64,000 bases of DNA from NCBI RefSeq assembly GCF_030580995.1, contig NZ_JAUQSZ010000016.1:48008-112007 (forward strand). Direction: 5' to 3'. This DNA is from Sphingomonas immobilis (GTDB lineage: Bacteria; Pseudomonadota; Alphaproteobacteria; Sphingomonadales; Sphingomonadaceae). A program made the position numbers and the translations under genes. Positions 14,434 through 24,676 of this stretch are shown piece by piece (positions within the stretch are counted from its first letter, which is position 1; each line of letters opens with the position of its first letter). The notes under the pieces were generated by a model. That model did not search any database and had not been told where the DNA came from. It saw only the letters and a program-made list of their open reading frames with translations.

Positions 14434-15720
14434 GTGATCCGCCTCTCCACCTCCGATCCCGCCTTCGACCGAGACTTCACCGCGCTCGTCAACGCGCGGC
14501 GCGAGGTCGATGCCGACGTCGCGCGCGACGTGCGCACGATCGTCGCATCCGTGCGTGACGAGGGCGACGCCGCGCTCGCCGCCTTCACCAAGAAGTTCGA
14601 CAAGCACGATCTGAACGAAACCGGCTGGCGCATCGAAAAGTCCGAATGGCGCGCCGCCTATGAGGCGCTCGACCCCGCCCTGCGCGAGGCGCTCGATCTC
14701 GCCGCCGCGCGCATCGCCGCCTATCACGAGAAGCAACGCCCCGCCGACAGCGACACGACCGACGCCGCCGGCGTCCGCCTCGGCGCGCGTTGGAATGCGA
14801 TCGCGGCGGCGGGCATCTACATCCCCGGCGGCCGCGCGGCCTATCCGTCGTCGGTGCTGATGAACGCCATCCCCGCGCGCGTTGCGGGCGTCGAGCGGCT
14901 GGCCATGGTCACGCCGACCCCTAATGGCGAGGTCAACCCGCTTGTCCTCGCCGCCGCTTATGTCGCGAAGGTCGACGAGGTGTGGCGCGTCGGCGGCGCG
15001 CAGGCGATCGCCGCGCTCGCCTACGGCACGGGCCGAATCGCGGCAGTCGACGTCATCACCGGCCCCGGCAACGCCTGGGTCGCGGAGGCCAAGCGCCAGC
15101 TCTACGGCCTCGTCGGCATCGACATGGTGGCGGGCCCCAGCGAGATCGTCGTCGTCGCGGACGGCAGGAACCGCCCCGACTGGATCGCCGCCGACCTGCT
15201 AAGCCAGGCCGAGCACGACCCGACCAGTCAGTCGATCCTCTTCACCGACGATGCCGACTTCGCACGCGCCGTCGCCGCTGCCGTGGACGAACAGATCGGC
15301 GAACTTTCCACCGCCAAGGTCGCGCGCGCGAGCTGGGACGCGAACGGCGCGATCATCGTGACGGCGTCGCTCGAAGAGGCGATCCCGCTCGTCGACCGGC
15401 TCGCGCCCGAACATCTCGAACTCGCCTGCGACGATCCGCAGGCGCTGTTCGACCGCGTGCGCCACGCCGGCTCGGTGTTCCTCGGCCGCCATACGCCCGA
15501 GGCGATCGGCGATTACGTCGCGGGGCCCAACCACGTCCTGCCGACGGGGCGGCGCGCGCGCTTCTCCAGCGGCCTGTCGGTGCTCGATTTCATGAAGCGC
15601 ACCAGCTTCCTGCAACTCGACCCCGCCAGCCTCGCGGCGATCGGGCCGGCAGCGGTGGCGCTGGCGGAGACCGAGGGTTTGCCCGCGCACGCGAAATCGG
15701 TGGCGCTGCGGCTCGATTGA
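14434..15720 (+). CDS. hisD: Histidinol dehydrogenase
   Basis: 428 aa, the usual length. Last two steps of histidine synthesis, L-histidinol to histidine with NAD+ and Zn2+. Signatures: GIYIPGGRAAYPSSVLM, RVGGAQAIAALAYGTG, DVITGPGNAWVAEAKRQLYG, DMVAGPSEIVVVAD, LLSQAEHDPTSQS (zinc-site Gln/His), LAPEHLEL and GPNHVLPTGRRARFSSGL. Start is GTG 14434, eight nt after the family B repeat; no ATG fits. Downstream, a family C repeat separates it from nusB. Confidence 0.96.
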   Translation: MIRLSTSDPAFDRDFTALVNARREVDADVARDVRTIVASVRDEGDAALAAFTKKFDKHDLNETGWRIEKSEWRAAYEALDPALREALDLAAARIAAYHEKQRPADSDTTDAAGVRLGARWNAIAAAGIYIPGGRAAYPSSVLMNAIPARVAGVERLAMVTPTPNGEVNPLVLAAAYVAKVDEVWRVGGAQAIAALAYGTGRIAAVDVITGPGNAWVAEAKRQLYGLVGIDMVAGPSEIVVVADGRNRPDWIAADLLSQAEHDPTSQSILFTDDADFARAVAAAVDEQIGELSTAKVARASWDANGAIIVTASLEEAIPLVDRLAPEHLELACDDPQALFDRVRHAGSVFLGRHTPEAIGDYVAGPNHVLPTGRRARFSSGLSVLDFMKRTSFLQLDPASLAAIGPAAVALAETEGLPAHAKSVALRLD

Positions 15721-15723
15721 CAT

Positions 15724-15831
15724 CGTCACCCCGGCCTTGAGCCGGGGCCCATCCCTCAGCGAACGCGCCGGCAAGAGGCTCGGACGGTGCGCGTGCGGCA
15801 CGATAGGCCCCGGCTCAAGGCCGGGGTGACG
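15724..15831. repeat. Family C inverted repeat, copy 1
   Basis: Arms CGTCACCCCGGCCTTGAGCC and its reverse complement, ending GGCCGGGGTGACG, ~55 nt of loop between. Between hisD and nusB, which point the same way. Other copies at 16504 and 33832. Confidence 0.9.
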
Positions 15832-15861
15832 AAAGTTTGAACCTCCGCTAAAGGCCCCCGA

Positions 15862-16323
15862 ATGTCCCAACGTACCGCCGCCCGATCCAAGGCCCGCGCC
15901 GCCGCGCGCCTCGCCGCCACGCAAGCACTCTACCAGCACGAGATGGAGGGCACCCCCGTCCCGCGCCTGCTGCACGAATTCCACAATCACCGCCTCGGCG
16001 CGACGATCGAGGATGTCGAATATGCCGAGGCCGACATCGCCTTCTTCGACGATGTCGTGACCGGCGCGACCGCGCGCGCGGGCGAGATCGACGCCGCGAT
16101 CAAGGCGAAGCTCTCGACCGGCTGGACGCTGGAGCGGCTCGACAAATCGATGCGCGCGATCCTGCGCGCCGGCACCTACGAACTGCTCGCGCGGGTCGAC
16201 GTGCCGGTCGGCACCGTCATCAGCGAATATGTCGATGTCGCCCACGCCTTCTTCGACAAGCGCGAGGCGGGGTTCGTCAACGGCCTGCTCGACGGCATCG
16301 CCAAGTCGGTGCGCTCGGCTTGA
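15862..16323 (+). CDS. nusB: Transcription antitermination factor NusB
   Basis: 153 aa. Binds boxA RNA with NusE/S10 in rRNA antitermination. Recognised by ARLAATQALYQHEM at the N-terminus, ERLDKSMRAILRAGTYELL, and VDVAHAFFDKREAGFVNGLLDGIAK at the C-terminus. In many alphaproteobacteria nusB is followed by thiL; here a DUF4169 gene overlaps its stop (TTGA) and an opposite-strand EAL gene lies before thiL. Confidence 0.95.
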   Translation: MSQRTAARSKARAAARLAATQALYQHEMEGTPVPRLLHEFHNHRLGATIEDVEYAEADIAFFDDVVTGATARAGEIDAAIKAKLSTGWTLERLDKSMRAILRAGTYELLARVDVPVGTVISEYVDVAHAFFDKREAGFVNGLLDGIAKSVRSA

Positions 16324-16496
16324 GCGAGGTGATCAACCTCAGCCGCGTGCGCAAAGCGAAGCGCCGCGCCGAGGCCACGCTCCAGGCCGACGCCAACCGC
16401 ATCGCCTTCGGCCGCACCAAGGCGGAGAAGGCGGCCACGGCGGCGGAACAGGTGAAGTCCGAGCGCGCTCTCGACGGCGCAAAACGCGAGCCCTGA
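16320..16496 (+). CDS. DUF4169 family small protein, 58 aa
   Basis: Starts at TTG 16320 overlapping the nusB stop (TTGA) and ends at TGA 16494-16496. The sequence opens SEVINLSRVRKAKRRAEA and continues with ANRIAFGRTKAEKAA, the pattern of DUF4169 proteins, which are short, basic and helical and of unknown function. GTG 16329 is a possible later start. Translational coupling with nusB is implied. Confidence 0.75.
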   Translation: MSEVINLSRVRKAKRRAEATLQADANRIAFGRTKAEKAATAAEQVKSERALDGAKREP

Positions 16497-16503
16497 GCTC
16501 CAT

Positions 16504-16610
16504 CGTCACCCCGGACCTGTTCCGGGGTCCAAGGTGCCGCGCACGCACCGAAAGAGGCTCAACCGCAGCGTTCGCCGCCCGTTGGACCCCGGAACAAGTC
16601 CGGGGTGACG
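16504..16610. repeat. Family C inverted repeat, copy 2
   Basis: Arms CGTCACCCCGGACCTGTTCC and its reverse complement, extended by GGGGTCCAA/TTGGACCCC, loop ~45 nt. It lies between convergent genes (the DUF4169 gene and the EAL gene), so it may be a two-way terminator. Confidence 0.9.
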
Positions 16611-16627
16611 GGGTGTTTGCGGAAGCC

Positions 16628-18184
16628 TCAAGCCGCTGACCGCACCGCTGCCCTCGGCCCGTCCACCACCGGCATCGGGTTAGCGCCCGGACGCCCCATC
16701 AGGTATCCCTGCCCCATCGCGCACCCTTCGGCACGCAGGATCCTGTACTGCGCTTCCGTCTCGATCCCCTGCGCCAGCACCGGGATGCGGAAGGTCCGCC
16801 CGAGCCCCAGCACCGCCCGCACGATGCCCAGCACCTGATCGTTGCCCTCGATCTTCGCGACGAAGCTGCGGTCGAGCTTGATCTTGTCGAACGGGAACGA
16901 GCCCAGCACCTCCAGCGAGGAATAGCCGGTCCCGAAATCGTCGAGCGCCACCGCGACGCCCAGCGCCTTGAACTGGCGGAGCGCATGCAGCGCCTGCGCG
17001 CGGTTCGCGGCGATCACCGATTCGGTCACTTCGATCTCCAGTCGCCGCGGCGGCAGGCCCGAGAACATCAGCGCCTCGTGGATGCGCGCCGGCAAATCGG
17101 CCTCGCCAAGCTGCTGCGGCGACACGTTGATCGCGACCTTGCACGGGAAATTCCACCGCGCGGCCTCCGAACAGGCCCGTCCCAGCACCCAGTCGCCGAG
17201 CTCGCCGATCAGACCGTGACGTTCGGCGATCGGGATGAAGTCGGCAGGCGGGATCGCGCCGCGCAGCGGATGCGGCCAGCGCGCCAGTGCCTCGTACCCG
17301 ATGATCGTTCCGTCGCTCATGTCGACCTGCGGCTGATACAGCACGTCGATGCCGCCGCGCGCGATCGCCGCCTTCAGGTCGGCGGCGAGCGCGCGCTGCT
17401 CGCGCATCTGCGCGTCGAGCGGCGCATCGTAGAAGCAGACCGGCGCGTCCGCCGTGGCGCGGTGGCGCGCGAGCACGGCATGGTCGAGCAACGTCGTCGC
17501 CGCACGCGAATCCTGCGGGAAGATCGCGACGCCGATCATGGCATGCACATCGACGCTCACGCCCTCGATCTCGACCGGCGCGGTGCAGGCGAGTTCGATC
17601 CGGCGCAGCATGTCGAGCATGGAAGTACGGTCGGCGAAGCGCGTCAGTGCCGCGTATTCGGCAGCGCCGAACTGCGCGAACGTCTCGTCCGTCAACGGGG
17701 CTCCCGCCAGCCGCGCGACGATCGCGCCGAGCACCAGATCGCCGAAACGCTGGCCGTAGGATGCGACGATCCCCTCGAAGCGATCCACCGTGACGGCGGC
17801 AATGGCGACCTGTGTGCCCGCCGCATCCGCCTCTGCAATCGCGCGGGCAAGATCCTGCTCGAAGGCGGCCCGGTCGAGCATGTCCGCCATGCGAGCCAGC
17901 GCGACCGGCGCCTCGCCCTTGTGATCGACCAGCCAGGCGAAGCCGCCGCCCGCGATCACCAGCATGCCGGCTGCCGCGACGATCAGCGCCGTCACCGGAT
18001 CGACCGTCACGGCGCCGAACGCAGCCGCAAAAGCATAGCCCGCGCAGCCGAGCGCCGCCCCCGCCGTCGCCACCGCGAGCGCCAGCCACCCCGCGCCACC
18101 GCGCCGCACGAGATGCAGCGCCGCGATCGTCCCGCCCGCGCACACGGCGGCGGCGAGCAGCAGCAAGGTCAGGATGGTGGTCAT
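16628..18184 (-). CDS. Membrane EAL-domain protein with degenerate GGDEF domain
   Basis: 518 aa. Three predicted membrane helices in residues 1-86, a GGDEF-like domain (~105-250) in which the GGDEF loop is replaced by FGAAEYAAL, and an EAL domain (~260-505). The EAL catalytic set is intact: YEALARW, AINVSP, EVTES, ALDDFGTGYSSL, KIKLDRSF, GIETEAQ. It is therefore probably an active c-di-GMP phosphodiesterase, and the GGDEF part is inactive or regulatory. It is transcribed against its neighbours between the DUF4169 gene and thiL. Confidence 0.9.
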   Translation of the reverse strand: MTTILTLLLLAAAVCAGGTIAALHLVRRGGAGWLALAVATAGAALGCAGYAFAAAFGAVTVDPVTALIVAAAGMLVIAGGGFAWLVDHKGEAPVALARMADMLDRAAFEQDLARAIAEADAAGTQVAIAAVTVDRFEGIVASYGQRFGDLVLGAIVARLAGAPLTDETFAQFGAAEYAALTRFADRTSMLDMLRRIELACTAPVEIEGVSVDVHAMIGVAIFPQDSRAATTLLDHAVLARHRATADAPVCFYDAPLDAQMREQRALAADLKAAIARGGIDVLYQPQVDMSDGTIIGYEALARWPHPLRGAIPPADFIPIAERHGLIGELGDWVLGRACSEAARWNFPCKVAINVSPQQLGEADLPARIHEALMFSGLPPRRLEIEVTESVIAANRAQALHALRQFKALGVAVALDDFGTGYSSLEVLGSFPFDKIKLDRSFVAKIEGNDQVLGIVRAVLGLGRTFRIPVLAQGIETEAQYRILRAEGCAMGQGYLMGRPGANPMPVVDGPRAAVRSAA

Positions 18185-18321
18185 GGTGGCGCGACGTTCC
18201 CACTCGGAGATTTTCGCGTCTCTCGTACGCCTGCTCTGGTTAACGTCGGGTTCGGGCCGTTTCGCAATGAGAACGATAGTTGCCGTTTTGGCAAACCGCG
18301 TTTGCCCCTAAGACTGCTTTC

Positions 18322-19338
18322 GTGACCGAAGCCGAATTCCTCGAGCGCCTGCGCACGCTGCCGCTGCATTCCGGCGCGCTGGCCTTGCGCGACGATGCCG
18401 CGCGGCTCGGACCCTATGTCCTCACCACCGATACGCTGGTCGAGGGCGTGCATTACCTCGCGGATGATCCGCCCGGCGATGTCGCGTGGAAGTTGATCGC
18501 GACCAATCTCTCCGATCTCGCCGCCAAGGGCGCGCGGCCCGCGGGCGTGCTGCTCAACTATCCGCTGCGCGGCCCAAAACGCCCCTCCCCTTCAGGGGAG
18601 GGGTTGGGGGTGGGGGAAGTCTCACCGAGACCGTCGCTCACGGCCCGCCCCACCCCAACCCCTCTCCAAAAGGGGAGGGGCTTAGAAGAAAGCGGCTGGG
18701 ACGACGCCTTCCTCGCCGGCTTCCACGAAGCGCTCGCGCATTTCGAAACTCCGCTGCTCGGCGGCGATACCGTGTCCCTCCCGCCCGCCGCCCCGCGCGT
18801 CCTTACGCTCACCGCGATCGGCGAGGACGCCGCCGCCCCGCCCCGCACCGGCGCGCAGGCGGGCGACGCGCTCTACGTCACCGGCAGCATCGGCGATGCG
18901 GGTGCGGGCCTCGCCGTCGCGCGCGGAGAGCCGGGCCCCGCCGCGCTGCTCGCCGCCTATCGCCGCCCGCAGCCGCGCCTTGCCGAGGGCCGCGCGCTCG
19001 CGCCGCTCGTCCATGCCATGATGGACGTGTCGGACGGTGTGGTGATCGACGCGCGCCGCATGGCCGAGGCAAGCGGCCTCGCCGTCGCAATCGATCTCGC
19101 CGCGATCCCGCTATCGCCCGGCTATCGCACTTTCCGGGGCGACGCGCTCGCCGCGCGCCTCGCCGCCGCGACGGCCGGCGACGATTACGAACTGCTGTTC
19201 GCCGCCGCTACCGATCTCGCGCTGCCCGTACCCGCCACCCGGATCGGCAGCTTCCGCGCAGGCTCCGGCATCGCGCTCACCCACGCCGGATCGCCCGTCC
19301 CGCTGCCGGATTCGCCCGGATTCCAGCACCGCGCCTAA
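18322..19338 (+). CDS. thiL: Thiamine-monophosphate kinase with an in-frame palindromic insert
   Basis: 338 aa. ATP-dependent phosphorylation of thiamine phosphate to thiamine pyrophosphate. Signatures: LRDDAARLG, TTDTLVEGVHYL, KLIATNLSDLAAKGARPAG, LLGGDTVSLP, TAIGEDAAAPPRTGAQAGD, MMDVSDGVVIDARRMA, AGDDYELLFA. Residues ~87-121 are encoded by a complete family B inverted repeat and have no counterpart in the family; they interrupt the loop just before WDDAFLAGFHEAL. The frame is kept, so the protein is probably functional with an extra Pro/Gly/Ser-rich loop. Start GTG 18322; ~300 aa would be the length without the insert. Confidence 0.9.
   Translation: MTEAEFLERLRTLPLHSGALALRDDAARLGPYVLTTDTLVEGVHYLADDPPGDVAWKLIATNLSDLAAKGARPAGVLLNYPLRGPKRPSPSGEGLGVGEVSPRPSLTARPTPTPLQKGRGLEESGWDDAFLAGFHEALAHFETPLLGGDTVSLPPAAPRVLTLTAIGEDAAAPPRTGAQAGDALYVTGSIGDAGAGLAVARGEPGPAALLAAYRRPQPRLAEGRALAPLVHAMMDVSDGVVIDARRMAEASGLAVAIDLAAIPLSPGYRTFRGDALAARLAAATAGDDYELLFAAATDLALPVPATRIGSFRAGSGIALTHAGSPVPLPDSPGFQHRA
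18581..18681. repeat. Family B inverted repeat inside the thiL coding frame
   Basis: Left arm GCCCCTCCCCTTCAGGGGAG then GGGTTGGGGGTGGGGG; right arm CCCCACCCCAACCCC... ending GGGGAGGGGC at 18681. Nearly identical to the intergenic copies at 14321 and 60580. It is read through in frame as about 34 codons. Confidence 0.92.
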
Positions 19339-19439
19339 GCGGGTTGCCACGCCCGATTCGCGCATATACGCTTGAGCGCAGATAGGGACGGGAGAGGCCA
19401 CGCAGTCATCATCCGCCCTGCACTAGGGGAAGGATACGC

Positions 19440-21605
<2,166 letters not shown>

Positions 21606-21672
21606 GCAAAGCTCAGCAAGCGCGACCGGACGGCGGACAGGAGCGCGTAAGTCGCGCCCGATCCGGCCGACG

Positions 21673-21699
21673 ACGGCGTGGCTTTGCCACGCCGTTCTT
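21673..21699 (+). terminator. Intrinsic-type terminator downstream of hppA
   Basis: Perfect 10-bp stem ACGGCGTGGC (21673-21682) with GCCACGCCGT (21686-21695), loop TTT, followed by TCTTG. A weaker hairpin GCTGAGC/GCTCAGC (21601-21617) overlaps the hppA stop. Confidence 0.55.
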
Positions 21700-21764
21700 G
21701 CGTAGAGCCTCCTGACGGCTTTCGACCCATAGCGGACATCGGCGCGGTGGATTACGATGGACTG

Positions 21765-22181
21765 ATGGAGCAAGTTTACCTTCTGCATCATGTCCGCGAA
21801 GACGACGAGTTTGGAGACGATGCCAAACTTATCGGCGTCTATCGAAGCCGCTCCAGCGCGGAGCGGGCGATTGCGCGGCTTTCATTGCAACCGGGCTTTA
21901 GAGATTATCCTGCCGGATTCGAAATCGGGGAATACGAACTTGACCGCGATCATTGGGAAGAGGGGTTTGTCCGGCTGATCGGGATTTTAATCCCGGTAGA
22001 AAAAGACGGCGTTGAGAAATTGAGCGCCGTCCAATCAGAATTGCTTACCGATGGCACCTTCGAAGTTATCGGACCGATGCCAGAGGATGAAATCTGGCGG
22101 TATCCACCCGGAACAATCGTGCAATGCGACGTTCAGGAGGATGAAAACGGTGAAGCACTCGTTGCCGTGTCTCGCGCTTAA
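21765..22181 (+). CDS. DUF7336-like small protein in a low-GC patch
   Basis: 138 aa. VYLLHHVREDDEFGDDAKLIGVYRS, then ERAIARLSLQPGFRDYPAGF and LDRDHWEEGF, is the pattern of the DUF7336 family, whose members are small, cytoplasmic and uncharacterised. By eye its GC content is roughly 50%, far below the surrounding genes, and it uses A/T-ending codons they avoid. GCGGACAT-type repeat pieces lie on both sides (21731-21740, 22208-22232). This suggests acquisition by transfer. ATG 21765 is chosen because the family begins close to MEQVYLLHH; no strong ribosome-binding site is seen. Confidence 0.65.
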   Translation: MEQVYLLHHVREDDEFGDDAKLIGVYRSRSSAERAIARLSLQPGFRDYPAGFEIGEYELDRDHWEEGFVRLIGILIPVEKDGVEKLSAVQSELLTDGTFEVIGPMPEDEIWRYPPGTIVQCDVQEDENGEALVAVSRA

Positions 22182-22231
22182 GGGCGTTTGCGCACCGCAG
22201 TCGAAAGTCCGCTCTCCACCCAAAGCGGACA

Positions 22232-22443
22232 TTCCGCTGTCCTACACGCCGCCCGTCTGCGAAAGTCGCCGCCGCTCTTTCGCATCGTCGGCTCACCTCT
22301 CGCGAAAACGCTCCCGCATCTGCCGGGAGGGTCGGGTCAGTGTGACCTTAGTGTGACTTTCCACACCCGATCGGTGCAATTTCGGAAACGATCGACCCGG
22401 ACATTTTCGATTCAGGTGTCAATCTGTCAAGCAACGTATCACT
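22232..22443 (-). repeat. Family D dispersed repeat, copy 1
   Basis: Shares its 5' part (CCGCTGTCCTACACGCCG, then CGCTCTTTC-GCATCGTCGG) and its 3' part (GTGCAATTTCGGAAACGATC, then ATTTTCGATTCAGGTGTC and AATCTGTCAAGC) with 52098-52284. Read on the minus strand, the 3' part encodes DRLTPESKMSGSIVS. No gene was found in 22182-22457. Confidence 0.8.
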
Positions 22444-22457
22444 TTTGCGCGGGTGCC

Positions 22458-23456
22458 TCACCCCAACTTCGCCGCCACCAACGCCTTCATGTCCGCCTGC
22501 GAGCGCGCGCCGTAATGCGAGATGATCTCCGCCGCGCAGATCGCGCCCATGCGCAGCGAATCCTCGATCGAGCGCCCCTGCGCCTGCCCGGCGAGGAAAC
22601 CCGCCGCGAACAGATCGCCTGCGCCGGTCGTGTCGACCACCTTCTCGATCGGCTCGGCCGGCACCGCCACCACCGCGCCGCCCGATGCCGCGATCGCGCC
22701 GCGCTCGCTGCGAGTCACCACCAGCATCGGCACCTGCGCCGCCGCCGCCTGCACCGCCGCGTCGAAATCCTCGGTCTCCATCAGCGCGAACAGCTCGGCC
22801 TCGTTGGCGAACATGATGTCGATCAGCCCGTCCGCCATCAGCTTGCGGAAATCGCCGCCGTGGCGCGAGATGCAGAACACGTCGGAAAGCGTGAAGGCGA
22901 CCTTGCGGCCTGCCTTGCGCGACACTTCGATCGCGGCGCGCATCGCTGCGCGCGGCTCCTCGGGATCCCACAGATAACCTTCGAGATAGAGGATCGCGGC
23001 ATCGGCGATCATGCCGAGGTCGAGCGCGCTTTCGGGCAGGAACTGCGACGCGCCGAGGAAGGTGTTCATCGTCCGCTGGCCGTCGGGCGTCACGAAGATC
23101 AGGCAGCGCGCCGTCGTCGGCTCGCCGTCGCGCGCCGGCGTGGTGAAGTCGATCCCCACCGACTTGATGTCGTGCGCGAAGATCGTGCCGAGCTCGTCCG
23201 ACGCCACCTGGCCGATGAAGCCGCATTTGCCCCCCAGCGCCGCGACGCCCGCGACGGTGTTCGCCGCCGACCCGCCGCTCGCCTCCACGCCCGGACCCAT
23301 CTTGGCATAGAGCGCGTCGGCCTCCTCGGGCGAGAACACCAGCGCCATCGATCCCTTGGTCATCCCCGCTTCGACGATGAAGGCGTCGTCCGACTGCGAC
23401 AGCACGTCGACGATGGCGTTACCGATGGCGACGACGTCATATTTGGGATTGGGCAA
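22458..23456 (-). CDS. PfkB-family sugar/nucleoside kinase (adenosine kinase-like)
   Basis: 332 aa. Ribokinase-fold kinase: N-terminal KYDVVAIGNAIVDVL, GGSAANTVAGVAALGG, and the C-terminal PfkB signature DTTGAGDLFAAGFLAG with the catalytic Asp in GAGD. The pattern of the first 40 residues and AILYLEGYLWD resembles the adenosine kinase group of alphaproteobacteria, which would remove adenosine released from S-adenosylhomocysteine; other sugar substrates cannot be excluded. The start is TTG 23456, set by AGGAG 7 nt upstream; a GTG at 23471 lacks one. A family A repeat separates it from the divergent EI24 gene. Confidence 0.82.
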   Translation of the reverse strand: MPNPKYDVVAIGNAIVDVLSQSDDAFIVEAGMTKGSMALVFSPEEADALYAKMGPGVEASGGSAANTVAGVAALGGKCGFIGQVASDELGTIFAHDIKSVGIDFTTPARDGEPTTARCLIFVTPDGQRTMNTFLGASQFLPESALDLGMIADAAILYLEGYLWDPEEPRAAMRAAIEVSRKAGRKVAFTLSDVFCISRHGGDFRKLMADGLIDIMFANEAELFALMETEDFDAAVQAAAAQVPMLVVTRSERGAIAASGGAVVAVPAEPIEKVVDTTGAGDLFAAGFLAGQAQGRSIEDSLRMGAICAAEIISHYGARSQADMKALVAAKLG

Positions 23457-23481
23457 GGGAGTGCTCCTGACACGAAAAATG

Positions 23482-23550
23482 CCGTTCGCCCTGAGCGAAG
23501 TCGAAGGGCGTGTTCCGAGCACGTGCTTCGACTTCGCTCAGCACGAACGG
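23482..23550. repeat. Family A inverted repeat, copy 2
   Basis: Arms CCGTTCGCCCTGAGCGAAGT and ACTTCGCTCAGCACGAACGG with a ~20-nt centre containing GTTCCGAGCACGTGC. It lies between divergent genes. Confidence 0.88.
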
Positions 23551-23633
23551 GCTGCTGGTGGCGTCCTAGGTTTCCGCCGCTCACGACGCAACCTTGCGTT
23601 GACCCGCCAGCCCGCACGCCGCACGATCCGCCC

Positions 23634-24314
23634 ATGATCCGCGCCTTCCTGCTCTCGATCGGTCAGCTCGGCGACCCGGCCTTCCTGCGCGTGCTGGCGA
23701 AATCGCTGGCGCTGACCATCGTGCTGCTGGTCGCCCTCGGCGGCCTCACGTGGTTCGCCGCCGAGCGGATCGCAGTGGCGTGGGGCGCGAGCGCGGGGAC
23801 CGGCCACCTCGCCGGGGCGCTCGCGGTGCTCGGCGCGGTGGCGGCAAGCTGGCTGCTGTTCCGCGCCGTCGCCATCGCCGTGATGAGCATCTTCGCGGAA
23901 GAGATCGTCGTCGCGGTCGAGGCGAAACATTACCCGCAAGCCCTCACCGCCGCGCGGCACGTCGGCTTCGGACGGTCGCTTGCGCTGGGCCTCGGCTCGG
24001 CGGCGCGCGCGATCCTCGTCAACCTCGTCATCCTGCCGCTCTACGTCGTGCTGCTGGTGACGGGCGTGGGCACCGCGCTGCTGTTCTTCGTCGTCAACGG
24101 CTGGCTGCTCGGCCGCGATCTCGGCGAGATGGTCGCGGTCCGCCACGTCGCGCCCGAGGCGATGCGGGGCTGGCGCAGGACGAGCGCCGGCAGCCGCTTC
24201 GTGCTGGGGCTTGCGGGCACCGGCCTGTTCATGGTTCCGGTCGTGAACCTGATCGCCCCCGTGCTCGGCGCGGCGATGGCGACGCATCTGTTCCACCGAA
24301 AGGCCGCCGCTTGA
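23634..24314 (+). CDS. EI24 domain (CysZ-like) membrane protein
   Basis: 226 aa with about five membrane helices (VLAKSLALTIVLLVALGGLTW, WLLFRAVAIAVMSIFAEEIV, ILVNLVILPLYVVLLVTGVG, and a C-terminal pair). The pattern of the EI24/CysZ family is visible in NGWLLGRDLGEMVAVRH. CysZ proteins import sulfate, but sphingomonad members are not proven transporters. The stop overlaps the TTG start of a small lipoprotein-like gene (TTGA). Confidence 0.75.
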   Translation: MIRAFLLSIGQLGDPAFLRVLAKSLALTIVLLVALGGLTWFAAERIAVAWGASAGTGHLAGALAVLGAVAASWLLFRAVAIAVMSIFAEEIVVAVEAKHYPQALTAARHVGFGRSLALGLGSAARAILVNLVILPLYVVLLVTGVGTALLFFVVNGWLLGRDLGEMVAVRHVAPEAMRGWRRTSAGSRFVLGLAGTGLFMVPVVNLIAPVLGAAMATHLFHRKAAA

Positions 24315-24676
24315 GATTTCCCTTCGCGATCCTCGGCCTCGCCGCCGCCCTCGCCGCCTGCACCGGCGACGGCACGCCGCCGCCCGCCGCCGTCTCGGCC
24401 GTGCCCGTCCAGCGGGGCGGCGCTCTGCTCGACCGCGTCATCGGCCAGACCGCGCCGGCGCTCACCAGCCTGTTCGGCGCACCCGTCGCCGACATCCGCG
24501 AGGGGCCCGCGCGGAAACTCCAGTACGGCAATGCCACCTGCGTGCTCGACGCCTATCTCTACCCCAAGGGCCGCGCCGAGCCGACCGTCAGCTATGTCGA
24601 CGCGCGCCAGCCCGACGGTAGCCCGATCGACAGGGCCAGTTGCGTTGGGGCCTTGCAGGTCGGCCGCAAACATTAG
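24311..24676 (+). CDS. Small putative lipoprotein, 121 aa
   Basis: Starts at TTG 24311 inside the TTGA overlap with the EI24 gene. The N-terminus RFPFAILGLAAALAAC carries a lipobox. The mature part has LLDRVIGQTAPALTSLFGAPVADIREGPARKLQY and NATCVLDAYLYPK, a pattern seen in small sphingomonad envelope proteins of unknown function that resemble SmpA/OmlA-like folds loosely. Its stop overlaps the queG stop on the other strand by 4 nt. Confidence 0.65.
   Translation: MRFPFAILGLAAALAACTGDGTPPPAAVSAVPVQRGGALLDRVIGQTAPALTSLFGAPVADIREGPARKLQYGNATCVLDAYLYPKGRAEPTVSYVDARQPDGSPIDRASCVGALQVGRKH

Noticed and set aside
18322..19338. thiL as a pseudogene broken by the repeat
   Set aside because: The frame continues through the repeat without stop, and all motifs on both sides are intact and in order.
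22188..23633. Plus-strand open frame over the PfkB kinase and the family D repeat
   Set aside because: It is a mirror of the kinase gene; the protein has no recognisable domain before the true EI24 start at 23634.
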